Under the pieces are notes generated by a model, which saw only the letters and a list, made by a program, of their open reading frames with translations, was not told the origin of the DNA and made no database searches. From Pseudomonadota bacterium (lineage in GTDB: Bacteria; Myxococcota; Polyangia; Polyangiales; Polyangiaceae), in contig JAEZYO010000288.1 in the NCBI GenBank assembly GCA_023419055.1, positions 1 through 31,794 on the forward strand: 31,794 bases of DNA, given 5' to 3'. The position numbers and the translations under genes were made by a program. This document shows, piece by piece, positions 1-7,700 of the stretch. How positions within the stretch are numbered: the stretch's first letter is position 1; each line of letters opens with the position of its first letter.

Positions 1-726
1 GGCCTGGGCTGGCTCCTCGTCGGTCTCGCGGTGCTCGGAGCGATCGCGCTGCTCGCCTTCGCGTTCCGGCGAGCGCAGTCGCCGCTCTCGGCGCCGAACG
101 TCGACTCCCGCGCGCCGCAGGCCGAGACCCCGCAGGCGCCCAAGGTGGACATCCCGCAGGTGAAGGGGCCCGAGGCGCCCCAGGTTCCCGACGTGACCGC
201 GCCGGCGATCCCCGGAGTGGCCCCCGAGGTCGCGGCTCCCGAAGGCGAAGCGCCGACAGGGGCCGAGGAGCCCGGAACCGCCGAGGAAGCGAACGCGCCC
301 GAGCCGCCCACTTCCGGCTCCACGATCACCGTGCTCTCCGGAGAGTCCGCGGGTCCGCTCACGACGTACCTGTCCGGGAACGACCCCGTGCCGCACCGCT
401 TCATCTTGCAGGGAATCACGTTCGATACCGCATCTTCGAACGTCAACGACAACGTCATGCTCGATCAGGTCGCGGAGACGCTGAAGACCGGGAGCACCAA
501 GGTGAGGCTCGAAGGCTTCACGGACGCTCGAGGAGAGGGCGGGAAGAACCTCGCGCTCGCCGAGTCGCGCGCCGCAGCGGTCAAGCGCTACCTCGTCGAA
601 AAGGGCGTGCCCGAAGAGCGCATCGCGACGACGGGCAAGGGCGAGGCTCAGCCGGTCGCCTCCAACGGGACCGAGGAGGGACGCGCCATGAACCGGCGCG
701 TGGAGCTCGTGGTGATCGAGCGCTGA
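1..726 (+). CDS. OmpA-family C-terminal domain protein (5' end outside window)
   Basis: The open frame runs in from base 1, so the true start lies upstream; the GTG at 31 falls inside a hydrophobic segment (LLVGLAVLGAIALLAF) and is unlikely to be the start. After this transmembrane or signal-like segment comes a Pro/Ala/Glu-rich linker of about 100 residues, then an OmpA/MotB-type peptidoglycan-binding domain in the last 110 residues. The domain shows the FDTASSNV strand, the LEGFTDARGEGGKNLALAESRAAAV core (split here as LEGFTDARGE, then NLALAESRA) and the closing NRRVELVV. The family binds diaminopimelate-containing peptidoglycan and anchors envelope proteins. An inner-membrane anchor plus long linker suggests a periplasmic tether, though an outer-membrane lipoprotein form cannot be excluded without the N-terminus. 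Transcription ends at the hairpin at 781-818. Confidence 0.9.
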   Translation, partial: GLGWLLVGLAVLGAIALLAFAFRRAQSPLSAPNVDSRAPQAETPQAPKVDIPQVKGPEAPQVPDVTAPAIPGVAPEVAAPEGEAPTGAEEPGTAEEANAPEPPTSGSTITVLSGESAGPLTTYLSGNDPVPHRFILQGITFDTASSNVNDNVMLDQVAETLKTGSTKVRLEGFTDARGEGGKNLALAESRAAAVKRYLVEKGVPEERIATTGKGEAQPVASNGTEEGRAMNRRVELVVIER

Positions 727-780
727 GCCCTCGCGGGACGGCGCGCGGGCTTCAGCGACTCCGAGGCTCGCGCGCGTCGG

Positions 781-818
781 GCGTCGCCCCGATCGGAAGA
801 TCGGGGTGACGCTTTTTT
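781..818 (+). terminator. Intrinsic terminator after the OmpA-domain gene
   Basis: A 14-bp stem (GCGTCGCCCCGATC at 781-794 against 799-812, with one G-U pair) closes a GGAA tetraloop and is followed directly by six T at 813-818. It lies 55 bp after the OmpA-domain stop. The reverse strand has no T-run after the stem, so it serves the plus strand only, not the convergent mgtE. Confidence 0.92.
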
Positions 819-822
819 GTCG

Positions 823-2142
823 CTAGAGCAGCGTGCCCTTCAGCACGAAGCTCGCCACCGTGAAGTAGATGACGAGGCCGGTGACGTCGACCAGCGTCGC
901 CACGAAGGGGGCCGACGCGCTCGCGGGGTCGAGGCCGACCTTGCGCAAGACGAACGGCAAGAGCGAACCGGTGGTGGTGCCGAACATCACCACTCCGACG
1001 AGGCTCGCCATCACCGTCACCGCGATGAGCAGGTAGTGATCGCCGTAGGTCGGGGAGATCCACTCCCAGACGACGATCCGCAAGAAGCCTATCGTGCCGA
1101 GCACGACCCCGAGCACCGCGCCGGTCGCGAGCTCGCGCCTGACCACGCGGAACACGTCGCGGAGCTTCACCTCGTTCAGCGCCATCGCGCGGATCACGAG
1201 CGTGGTCGCCTGAGAGCCCGAGTTGCCGCCGCTCGAGATGATGAGCGGGACGAACAAGGCGAGCACGACCGCCCGCGCGATTTCGTCTTCGAACGAGGCC
1301 ATGGCCGTCGCCGTCAGCATCTCCCCCAAGAAGAGCGCCGCGAGCCAGCCGGCGCGCTTCTGGACCATGCGCGAGAACGCGATGCGGAGGTACGGCTCTT
1401 CTAGCGCTTCCATACCGCCGATTTTCTGGATGTCCTCCGTCGCTTCGCGCTCGACGACCTCCACGATGTCGTCCAGGGTCACGATGCCCTTCATGTGCCC
1501 GTCGGCGTCGACCACGGGCAGGGCGTTGAAGCCATGCTTCTTGATCAGGCGAGCGACCTCTTCTTGATCCATGCTGTCGGGCACGGAGACGACTTTGTCC
1601 CGCATCACCTTCTTGAGCGGCGTGTCACCCGTCGCAGTGAAGAGCTCACGGAACGAGACCACGCCGCGCGGCCTCTGCTCGCGGTCGAGCACGTAGGCGT
1701 AGTAGATGGTCTCGAGCTGTTGCCTCGATTGGCGACGGAGGTAGCTGATCGCTTCGTCCACCGTCATCTCCGGCCGCAAGCGCGCGAAGCGCGGGCTCAT
1801 CAAGCCACCGGCCGCGTCCTCGGCGTAGGCGAGCAACGCCACGACTTCACGGCGAGCCGGCTCGTCGAGGAGATCGATCAACCCTTGTCGTTCCTCCTCC
1901 GGGGAGCGCTGGATCACGTCGACCGCGTCGTCGGGCGGGAGGTGCCGGAACCAGACGCGCCGCTCTTCCACCGGCATCGCGAGCAGGATCGCCGCTTGTT
2001 CGGCGGACGTGATGCCGACGAAGAAGGTGTCGGCGTCGGGCCGCGAGAGGTGGTGCAGCCCCTCGAGTCGCTCGTCGGGTGAGAGCACCTGCCAGGCGTC
2101 TTGAAGGTCGTCGACGGGCAGCTCGTCGTGAGGGTCGCTCAC
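823..2142 (-). CDS. mgtE: Magnesium channel/transporter MgtE
   Basis: MgtE forms a homodimeric, Mg2+-gated Mg2+ channel in the inner membrane. The 439-residue protein has the standard order: an N-terminal helical domain (about 10-125), two CBS domains (about 125-240; LPVVDADGHMKGIVTLDDI near 208-226), then five membrane helices (about 265-439). The pore signature PLIISSGGNSGSQ is at 299-311, and the conserved pore Asp is in TLVDVTGL (D419). Length matches the family (about 450). The start is GTG with only a weak upstream purine stretch. It is the last gene of a minus-strand run; the 176-bp gap to thrS holds no recognisable Mg2+ riboswitch, only GC-rich sequence with a small hairpin at 2209-2224. 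Confidence 0.97.
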   Translation of the reverse strand: MSDPHDELPVDDLQDAWQVLSPDERLEGLHHLSRPDADTFFVGITSAEQAAILLAMPVEERRVWFRHLPPDDAVDVIQRSPEEERQGLIDLLDEPARREVVALLAYAEDAAGGLMSPRFARLRPEMTVDEAISYLRRQSRQQLETIYYAYVLDREQRPRGVVSFRELFTATGDTPLKKVMRDKVVSVPDSMDQEEVARLIKKHGFNALPVVDADGHMKGIVTLDDIVEVVEREATEDIQKIGGMEALEEPYLRIAFSRMVQKRAGWLAALFLGEMLTATAMASFEDEIARAVVLALFVPLIISSGGNSGSQATTLVIRAMALNEVKLRDVFRVVRRELATGAVLGVVLGTIGFLRIVVWEWISPTYGDHYLLIAVTVMASLVGVVMFGTTTGSLLPFVLRKVGLDPASASAPFVATLVDVTGLVIYFTVASFVLKGTLL

Positions 2143-2318
2143 GTCTGCTCAAGTAGCACGACGAGCGGCTCGGGATGCCGCGGGGCGAGCGGGGAATTTC
2201 GGCACTGAGCTCGCGCGGGCGAGCTGAGCGAGGTCGCGCTGGGTCGATTTCCACGCCGGCTCGCGCGGCTCGGGGACGCTCGCAGTCGGCGCTCCCGGGC
2301 CGCGCGGCGCGTCGAGGT

Positions 2319-3527
2319 TCAGCGCGCCTCCGCGAACGGCGAAGCGCACTCCTGCCGGAGCTCGTCGACGGCGCTCGCCAGCGAGCTCGTGGCCGACGAG
2401 CCCTCACGATGCCGCAGCGTCACGCTGAGGTCTCGGGCCTCGCGAGCGCCCACCACGGCGATGAACGGCACCGCCGCCTCGTGACCTTCCGCGATCCGGC
2501 GCGAGAGCGTCTCATTGCGCGCGTCGAGGGCAGCCCGAAGGCCGGCTCGCTTGAGCGCCTCCAGCACCTCCCGCGCGAAGCCAGCCTGCGCCTCGGCGAC
2601 CGGCAGCACCAGCACCTGCTCCGGGCAGAGCCAGGCCGGGAGCTTCGGCCCGTGGTGCTCGAGCAGCATGCCCATGAAGCGCTCGAGGCTGCCGTAGAGC
2701 GCGCGGTGCAGCATCACCGGCACCTCTCGCTCGCCGCGTTCGTCGACGTAGCGGATGTCGAAGCGGCGCGGCATCACGAGGTCGAACTGGATCGTGCCGC
2801 AGCTGAAGGCGCGCCCGAGGCGATCCTTCAGCACGAACTCGAGCTTGGGGCCGTAGAAGGCGCCGCCGCCCGCTTGCTCCGTGAAGGGCCCGCCGAGCTC
2901 GGCGAGCGCCTCGCGCAGCGCCTGCTCCGCGCGATCCCACGAGGCCTCGTCACCGGCGCGCTCGGCAGGCCGCGTGGCGAGCACGACCTCGAGCTCGTCG
3001 AAGCCGAATTTCCGATAGAACGGCGCGAGCCCCCGGCAGAACGCGACCACCTCCGGCACCGCCTGTTCGGGCGTGCAGAAGACGTGTCCGTCGTCTTGCG
3101 TGAACTGCCGGAGCCGCAAGAGCCCGTGCAGCGTACCGCTCGGCTCGTCGCGATGAACCACGCCGAACTCGGCGTAGCGGAGCGGGAGCTCGCGATACGA
3201 AGGGTGCCTCCGTCCAAAGAAGGAGACGTGCCCGGGGCAGCTCACCGGCTTGACCGCGGCGGGCTGCTCCTCGTCGGCGAGCGTGAACATGCCCGCCTGG
3301 AAGTGTTGCCAGTGACCGCTCGCCTCCCAGACCGGCTTGCGCAGGATCTGGGGCGTCCGGATCTCGGCGTAGCCCTCCGCTTCGATGTGCTTGCGCACCG
3401 CGTCCTCGAGCAGGCGGTACAGCGTGAAGCCGCGGGGGTGCCAGAACACCATCCCGGGCGCTTCTTCCTGGAAATGGAAGAGATCCAGTCGTTGAGCGAT
3501 GGCCCTGTGATCGTTCGAATCGAGCAT
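2319..3527 (-). CDS. Threonyl-tRNA synthetase, short form lacking TGS and editing domains
   Basis: This enzyme charges tRNA-Thr with threonine in the cytoplasm. From the ATG at 3527 it is 402 residues and contains only the class II catalytic core and the C-terminal anticodon-binding domain (about 300-400). Its first residues, DHRAIAQRLDLFHFQEEAPGM, match the start of the catalytic domain of full-length enzymes. The Zn ligands are present: C97 (KPVSCPGH), H148 (TQDDGHVFC) and H274 (MLHRALYGS); RDEPSGTLHG provides the motif 2 arginine. The N-terminal TGS and Ser-removing editing domains (about 240 residues) are absent, so it cannot clear Ser-tRNA-Thr itself. A GTG start at 3575 would add 16 poorly conserved residues lying against a leader hairpin; I prefer ATG 3527. 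A full-length thrS may exist elsewhere; this could be a second or antibiotic-insensitive paralogue. Confidence 0.93.
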   Translation of the reverse strand: MLDSNDHRAIAQRLDLFHFQEEAPGMVFWHPRGFTLYRLLEDAVRKHIEAEGYAEIRTPQILRKPVWEASGHWQHFQAGMFTLADEEQPAAVKPVSCPGHVSFFGRRHPSYRELPLRYAEFGVVHRDEPSGTLHGLLRLRQFTQDDGHVFCTPEQAVPEVVAFCRGLAPFYRKFGFDELEVVLATRPAERAGDEASWDRAEQALREALAELGGPFTEQAGGGAFYGPKLEFVLKDRLGRAFSCGTIQFDLVMPRRFDIRYVDERGEREVPVMLHRALYGSLERFMGMLLEHHGPKLPAWLCPEQVLVLPVAEAQAGFAREVLEALKRAGLRAALDARNETLSRRIAEGHEAAVPFIAVVGAREARDLSVTLRHREGSSATSSLASAVDELRQECASPFAEAR

Positions 3528-3577
3528 GATTTTCGGTCTCTCGAGGTTTGCCCCGAGCAGGACCGAAGACGTCACGA

Positions 3578-3613
3578 GCCAACGCCCAGCCCTGTCGGGG
3601 CGGGTCGTTGGTG
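3578..3613 (-). promoter_or_regulatory. Stem-loop in the thrS 5' leader
   Basis: CCAACG at 3579-3584 pairs with CGTTGG at 3606-3611, and the stem continues inward through C/G-rich arms to a small loop, with a few mismatches. It lies about 50 nt upstream of the preferred ATG of the threonyl-tRNA synthetase gene. Leader structures regulate thrS in other bacteria, but no T-box or tRNA-mimic signature is clear here. Confidence 0.4.
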
Positions 3614-3630
3614 TCGGCTTTTTCGTTCAG

Positions 3631-3696
3631 TTCACGCGCGCGACCACCGGCCCGCCGAAGCGAGTCGTCTCGGTAGTGGTCGCGGTGCTGCGTGAA
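3631..3696 (-). repeat. Long interrupted inverted repeat upstream of thrS
   Basis: TTCACGC (3631-3637) is inverted as GCGTGAA (3690-3696), and inside it CGCGACCAC (3639-3647) is inverted as GTGGTCGCG (3676-3684). In RNA this would make a two-part stem preceding the hairpin at 3578-3613, or it could be a protein-binding site. Function is unknown. Confidence 0.45.
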
Positions 3697-3709
3697 CGCA
3701 TGAAGGTAC

Positions 3710-3737
3710 AGCTTACGCGGTCTCTCGTGGCCGTCAA
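3710..3737 (-). promoter_or_regulatory. Weak candidate sigma-70-type promoter for thrS
   Basis: On the minus strand TTGACG (3737-3732) is followed after 16 bp by TAAGCT (3715-3710). The -35 is good and the -10 poor. The -35 overlaps the stop codon of the HEAT-repeat gene. It would give thrS its own long structured leader. Confidence 0.25.
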
Positions 3738-4417
3738 CCCTCGGCGGTTCGCGAGCGGTTCCGAACGCGCGTGAGCAGGCTCTGCGCGCGCGCGCGGACG
3801 CCGCGATCCGGGTCCCGGAGGAGCGCTTTCGCCACGTCGCGATAGCGCGCCGGATCTTCGTCGAAATGCGCGGACATGACGTTCATGAGCGCCGCGCGGG
3901 TGCGTGGGTTCGGGTCGCGAGAGAGCTGCTCGACGGCGCTCACTCGCACGAGGATCGGAACCGAGCTCGAGAGAGCGCGCGCCACCGCGAGCCGCTCCCG
4001 TGAATGCGGAGACAGCGCGAGCTCCGCCACGAGATCGACGCGCTCGAGAGCGCTCGCGCGCTCCAGCGTTCGCGCCAGGCCGAGCGCGGTCGCGGCGCGC
4101 ACGTCCGCGGATCTATCGTTCGCGAGCGTACGCAAGAGCGCGAGCGTCGCCTCGCGATCGGGCCAGAGCAGGCTGAGCGCTTCCGCGACCTCGGCGCGCA
4201 CCGTGTAGCGAGGATCCTTCGCGAGCTCACCGAGCACCGCGGCTCGATGCGGATCGGAGGGATCGGTTCGCTCGGCGTCGTCGATCAGGTCGGAGATGAC
4301 CTGAGTCGGGAGCTCACGGATCGGCGCTTCGGTGAGTGCCCCGGCGGTGCCCGCGGCGAGCACCAGCGACGTGGCGGTCAAGTGTGCGAGCAACCGGCGT
4401 TTGACGAGGCGGCGCAT
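3734..4417 (-). CDS. Exported HEAT-repeat protein
   Basis: The 227-residue product begins with a classical signal peptide (MRRLVKRRLLAHL, then TATSLVLAAGTAGA) and probable cleavage after AGA. The rest is HEAT-like helical repeats of about 30 residues, for example LGELAKDPRYTVRAEVAEAL and LANDRSADVRAATALGLART, ending in an Arg-rich tail. HEAT repeats are protein-interaction scaffolds, so the partner is unknown; the signal peptide places it in the periplasm. I chose ATG 4417 because it gives the clean signal peptide and has AGAAGGA six to seven bases upstream. A longer start at 4468 would overlap the dedA stop as ATGA but adds a non-signal-like Arg-rich extension. Confidence 0.85.
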   Translation of the reverse strand: MRRLVKRRLLAHLTATSLVLAAGTAGALTEAPIRELPTQVISDLIDDAERTDPSDPHRAAVLGELAKDPRYTVRAEVAEALSLLWPDREATLALLRTLANDRSADVRAATALGLARTLERASALERVDLVAELALSPHSRERLAVARALSSSVPILVRVSAVEQLSRDPNPRTRAALMNVMSAHFDEDPARYRDVAKALLRDPDRGVRARAQSLLTRVRNRSRTAEG

Positions 4418-4464
4418 CGTGGTCCTTCTCCGGAACACCCGGTCCGCGCGCTTCATTCCCGGAC

Positions 4465-5082
4465 TCATTCTCCTGCCGAAGCGTCACTCGCGGCGCAGGC
4501 TTGGACCGTCTTCAGCCGCTCTTTTTCGCGCTTCTTCGCCCGGTAGCGCTTCGTCAGGAATGCGGCGACGCCGAGGAGCAGCATCCCGGTCAGGACGATG
4601 ACCTCGTATTTTTTCGCTCGATCGAGCACGGACTCCACGGCCTGGCCGAAGAGGTAGCCGGCCCCAGCCACCGCGATTGCCCAGAGGAACGCTCCGAGGA
4701 TGTTCAGTGGTACGAAGCGGCGCGGCGGGATGCCGCAGAGGGCGATCGCGATGGGGAGCACGGTTCGGAGGCCGTACAGGAAGCGGAAGCCGACGATGAT
4801 GAGATCGCCGTAGCGGCGCACGTGGGGTTCGGCGCGCTGGACGCGCAGCATCAGCTTCGGCCGGCGCTCGAGCCACCTACGACCGTGCCGCCCGGCGAGG
4901 AAGTAGACGACCTGATCCCCCGTGACCGCCCCGAGGAACGCCACGACCATGACCCACGGCAGATCGAGGTATCCGCGGCGCGCAGCGAAGCCTGCCATGA
5001 TGAGCAGTGTTTCGCCCTCGAGCAGCGTCCCGAAGAACACGGCAAAGTAGCCGAAGCGCGAGAGCAGGGCGGCGAGTGAAAT
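4465..5082 (-). CDS. DedA/YohD-like membrane protein, probable AUU start
   Basis: DedA (SNARE-associated) proteins are inner-membrane proteins implicated in lipid carrier recycling and envelope homeostasis. The sequence follows E. coli YohD closely: GTLLEGETLLIMAGF, GAVTGDQVVYFLAGRHG, the conserved GFRFLYGLRTVLPIA helix, and FVPLNILGAFLWA. The first conventional start (GTG 5040) would begin at VFFGTLLEGE and cut off conserved residues. Reading upstream gives ISLAALLSRFGYFA, which aligns residue for residue with YohD MDLNTLISQYGYAA and puts an ATT codon (5082-5080) exactly on the YohD methionine. GAGG stands four bases before it and an in-frame TGA lies just upstream. I therefore give 205 residues from ATT; the conservative call is 4465..5040. 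It sits 86 bp after the dioxygenase gene. Confidence 0.9.
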   Translation of the reverse strand: MSLAALLSRFGYFAVFFGTLLEGETLLIMAGFAARRGYLDLPWVMVVAFLGAVTGDQVVYFLAGRHGRRWLERRPKLMLRVQRAEPHVRRYGDLIIVGFRFLYGLRTVLPIAIALCGIPPRRFVPLNILGAFLWAIAVAGAGYLFGQAVESVLDRAKKYEVIVLTGMLLLGVAAFLTKRYRAKKREKERLKTVQACAASDASAGE

Positions 5083-5168
5083 GCGACCTCAAATAGGGGG
5101 CAGCGATCACCGCTCGTCAACCCGGACAATCGCGCGATCCCGCGCCCGCGCCGGCCGTGGCGAAGTCG

Positions 5169-5972
5169 TCACCCGTAGTGGTACGCAGAGAGCCGCAGGC
5201 CGAGGACGGTGCCGTTGTACGCCACGCGCCCCGGATCGCCGATGGCCGCTCCGGCGACCACCATCAAGGGCAAGAGGTGCTCTTCGCGAGGGTGCGCGAG
5301 CCTCGCGGCGGGCGCCGCGCGAAAGTTCGCGAGGGCAGCGCTCCGGGCCGGCTCCTCCAACGTCGCGGCTTCACGCAGCCAGGCGTCGAACGCCTCCGCG
5401 ACGGGGCGCGAGCGAGGGTCGCGGAAGGCGCGCAGGTTGTGGAAGGTCATGCCGCTCCCGACGATGAAGATGCCTTCGTCACGAAGCGGCGCCAGCGCTC
5501 GACCCATCGCGAGGTGCTGTTCCGGATCGAGCCCTTGCTCGAGCGAGAGCTGTACCGTGGGGACGTCGGCGTTCGGATAGGTGAGCTTCAGCGGGACGAA
5601 GGTGCCGTGATCGAAGCCGCGCTCCGCGTTCGCGCCGGTCTCGAAACCGGCAGCTTGCAACAGCTCACGCACTCGGGAGGCGAGCTCGGGATCGCCGGGT
5701 GCGGGCCAGGTGATCCGATACGACTCCGGCGGGAACCCATAGTAGTCGTAGAGGAGCGGCGGGCGCTCGGAGGTCAGCACGGTCGGTACGGGCTCTTCCC
5801 AATGTGCCGAGACGATCAGGATCGCTTTGGGCGGCTCCTCGGGCAGCGCTGCCACGGAGCGGAGGTAGCTCGCGAGCGCGTCGAGCTCCGACTTCTCCCC
5901 TAGGCCGACGTCTACGAACGGCCAGGGCCCGCCGCCGTGAGGAAGGAACGCGACTGGAAGACGACGTTGCAT
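5169..5972 (-). CDS. DODA-type extradiol ring-cleavage dioxygenase (class III, LigB/YgiD-like)
   Basis: The 267-residue protein belongs to the class III extradiol dioxygenases of the DODA/YgiD group, which open catechol-type rings such as 4,5-DOPA with a non-haem metal. Visible metal and catalytic histidines are H12 in FLPHGGGPW, H57 in VSAHWEE, H122 in FDHGTFVPL, H178 in MTFHNLRAF, and H227/H232 in AHPREEHLLPL. Length (about 260-270) is normal. The real substrate cannot be read from sequence; many bacterial members are promiscuous and also bind Zn. It begins seven bases after the stop of the disrupted small gene, suggesting translational coupling, and precedes dedA. Confidence 0.93.
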   Translation of the reverse strand: MQRRLPVAFLPHGGGPWPFVDVGLGEKSELDALASYLRSVAALPEEPPKAILIVSAHWEEPVPTVLTSERPPLLYDYYGFPPESYRITWPAPGDPELASRVRELLQAAGFETGANAERGFDHGTFVPLKLTYPNADVPTVQLSLEQGLDPEQHLAMGRALAPLRDEGIFIVGSGMTFHNLRAFRDPRSRPVAEAFDAWLREAATLEEPARSAALANFRAAPAARLAHPREEHLLPLMVVAGAAIGDPGRVAYNGTVLGLRLSAYHYG

Positions 5973-5979
5973 GACGCGT

Positions 5980-6301
5980 TCAGCTTGCGTCGCCAGCGCT
6001 CCCCCGACTAGCCCGCTTTCGGAAGAACAGCGTTGCCGGCCGCGCTCGAATCGCGAAAGGGTCTTCGAGACTCGCGAGGACCTCGACGTGGCCGTCCGCG
6101 CGAATGCAGAGGTGCCTGTCGTTCGTGAGGCGATTCGTCGCGTAGAGCTCGAGGTAGCGCCCGCGCTCGTCGGTCCCCCGAAAATACCTAACGGCCCAGC
6201 GTCCGTAAGAAATCGTCCCTCGCTCGGGGGATCGGTTCCGGCGACTTTAGCCCGGAGTCTGAAAAGTAGTCATCAAACGCGCGTCGGATGGCTTCATCCA
6301 T
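5980..6301 (-). pseudogene. Small unidentified gene disrupted by a frameshift
   Basis: Two adjacent minus-strand frames join into one plausible protein of about 105 residues. The first runs from ATG 6301 (MDEAIRRAFDDYFSDSGLK, then SPEPIPRARDDFLRTLGR) to TAG at 6188-6190. The second, one base further on, has no ATG/GTG/TTG start of its own but continues RYFRGTDERGRYLELYATN, then RLTNDRHLCIRADGHVEVLA, and ends at TGA 5980. Removing one base, most simply from the GGG run at 6195-6197, joins them as DDFLRTLAVRYFRGTDERG. The product has no signal peptide or family I recognise. It lies directly upstream of the dioxygenase gene (7-bp gap) and would be first in that operon. Either a recent frameshift or a sequencing error could explain it. 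Confidence 0.6.
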
Positions 6302-6399
6302 GGGATTTTCTCGTCACGCGCCGGCCACGGGCCTCGATGGACCGCGGAAACGCACTCGAAACAGGAGGCTTTGCATACTCCGTCGTCGAGAGTCGAGGC

Positions 6400-7170
6400 A
6401 TGTCAGTCGAAGCACTCCGAAGGGTGATGTCACTCGCCGCGCAAGGCATGGATGAGGACCTGGCGGCGGCATTCTACGAGCTCCTCTTGGCGACACCGCT
6501 TTTCGTGCCGATGGCGAACGGTAACGCGAGCTTGATGCGCGGACCAGGTGGACAGCCTGCGCTGCCTGCATTCCTCGACGAGGCCTCGCTCAAGCGTTGG
6601 GGCGGTCCGTCCACCGTCGCGCGCTCTTGCTCGGCTCAGCGTGCAGCGGAGGTCGCGCTCGGCGGCGCAGACGTCTGGATGGTGATTGATCCCGGCTCGT
6701 CTCCGGGCGGACAACCGGTGGCGCGCGCTGGCGTCGAAGCGCTGGCTCGCGGGACGTACCCCGGCGCCGAACGCTACGAGAACGAGGTCGACTTCGTGAA
6801 CGCGCTCGCCGGCGCGGCGCGCAGCGGCAGCTTCGATCGCGCGCTCGTCGAGAAGGCTCGCCGCGCTCGCCTGATCACGATCGGGAGCGCCGCGCTCCAG
6901 GGCGCGAATGGCTCGAACGGGAGCGCCGCGAGCGTCGAGGCCATGGAGCTCCTCAGCGTGCGCGGTCCGGACGGCGCTGCCCTGTGCGTGGCTTGGCCCA
7001 CGCCGGGGCCGTCCTACGCGTTCATGCCGGACTCGCCTCGCATGACACTTCCTTTCGCGACGCTGCTCCGCGCGGCCGCGCAGGTGCGTCGCGGCATCGT
7101 GATCGATCCGCATCGCATGCCCATCCCGATCCCGTTTCAACAGCTCGCGAAGCTCGGCGCGCTGCTCTGA
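6400..7170 (+). CDS. SseB N-terminal-domain-like protein
   Basis: The 256-residue product (from ATG 6400) starts with a short helix and the pattern FYELLLATPLFVPMA, then LPAFLDEASLKRWGG and a central Ala/Gly region, which together resemble the SseB N-terminal domain. It ends with IPIPFQQLAKLG. No signal peptide or membrane segment is present. SseB-domain proteins in other bacteria are mostly of unknown function (the name comes from a rhodanese-associated/enhanced serine sensitivity locus), so I give no role. The frame stays open far upstream, but codons before about 6334 overlap the minus-strand disrupted gene and look non-coding; ATG 6334, 6427 and 6448 are alternatives. An AGGAGG at 6363-6368 is not placed to serve any in-frame start. 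Confidence 0.75.
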   Translation: MSVEALRRVMSLAAQGMDEDLAAAFYELLLATPLFVPMANGNASLMRGPGGQPALPAFLDEASLKRWGGPSTVARSCSAQRAAEVALGGADVWMVIDPGSSPGGQPVARAGVEALARGTYPGAERYENEVDFVNALAGAARSGSFDRALVEKARRARLITIGSAALQGANGSNGSAASVEAMELLSVRGPDGAALCVAWPTPGPSYAFMPDSPRMTLPFATLLRAAAQVRRGIVIDPHRMPIPIPFQQLAKLGALL

Positions 7171-7267
7171 GGGACCCGGGACCGAGCGCCCGCGCTGGGG
7201 CGATTCACGCAGCGTCACTCGCGATCTTGCCCTTCCGCTCGCGCGCATGACGCCTTAGGGATGGGGC

Positions 7268-7696
7268 GTGGAAACGAACGAGGTACACCGGGGCCGACTG
7301 ATCGATCATTTGCAGCTCGTCGTGTCCGACGTCGAGCGCAGCAAGCGCTTCTACGGCGCGGTGCTGAGCGCGCTGGGTGTCCCGATGGGCGGCGAGGGTC
7401 CCGGCTTCTTCTGGGCGGACGAGCTCTTCGTGTCGAGCAAAGACAGCCCTGCTTCGGCCGGATCGCTCACGGGGCGGGCGCATTTCGCGTTCCAGGCCCC
7501 GAGCCGTGAGGCCGTGGAGGCGGCGTATCGCGCCGGCCTCGCCGCGGGTGGAACCGACAATGGTGCACCGGGCGAGCGGCCGTACCATCCGGGCTACTAC
7601 GCGGGCTTCTTGCTCGATCCCGACGGCAACAACTTCGAGGTCGTGTACCACGGCCCCGGCAAGCGCTCGGCGGACTCGGTCAAGATCACGTTCTGA
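7268..7696 (+). CDS. VOC (glyoxalase/bleomycin-resistance/dioxygenase) family protein
   Basis: The 142-residue protein has the paired beta-alpha-beta-beta-beta modules of the vicinal oxygen chelate superfamily. Candidate metal ligands are H14 (LIDHLQLVV), H72 (RAHFAFQA) and E124 (NNFEVVYH), and DPDGNNFEVV is the typical closing strand. The triad suggests a metal-binding lyase, isomerase or small-molecule resistance protein; the substrate cannot be deduced. The start is GTG 7268 with a G-rich stretch upstream. It ends four bases before the convergent DUF2277 gene. Confidence 0.93.
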   Translation: METNEVHRGRLIDHLQLVVSDVERSKRFYGAVLSALGVPMGGEGPGFFWADELFVSSKDSPASAGSLTGRAHFAFQAPSREAVEAAYRAGLAAGGTDNGAPGERPYHPGYYAGFLLDPDGNNFEVVYHGPGKRSADSVKITF

Positions 7697-7700
7697 GCGC

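Noticed and set aside
2143..2318. Mg2+ riboswitch upstream of mgtE
   Set aside because: No M-box or ykkC-like conserved helices could be drawn; only a small GC hairpin without a T-run.
3619..3623. Plus-strand intrinsic terminator at the hairpin 3578-3613 followed by T5
   Set aside because: Six bases separate the stem from the T-run and no plus-strand gene ends upstream.
3578..3733. T-box riboswitch in the thrS leader
   Set aside because: The conserved GGGTGGNACCGCG antiterminator sequence is absent, and no specifier loop or downstream terminator can be drawn; only a vague GGTGGTCGCG resemblance exists.
6363..6427. Upstream short ORF (TTG 6371 to TGA 6427) coupled to the SseB-like gene
   Set aside because: AGGAGG at 6363-6368 is only two bases from the TTG, and the peptide has no coding signature.
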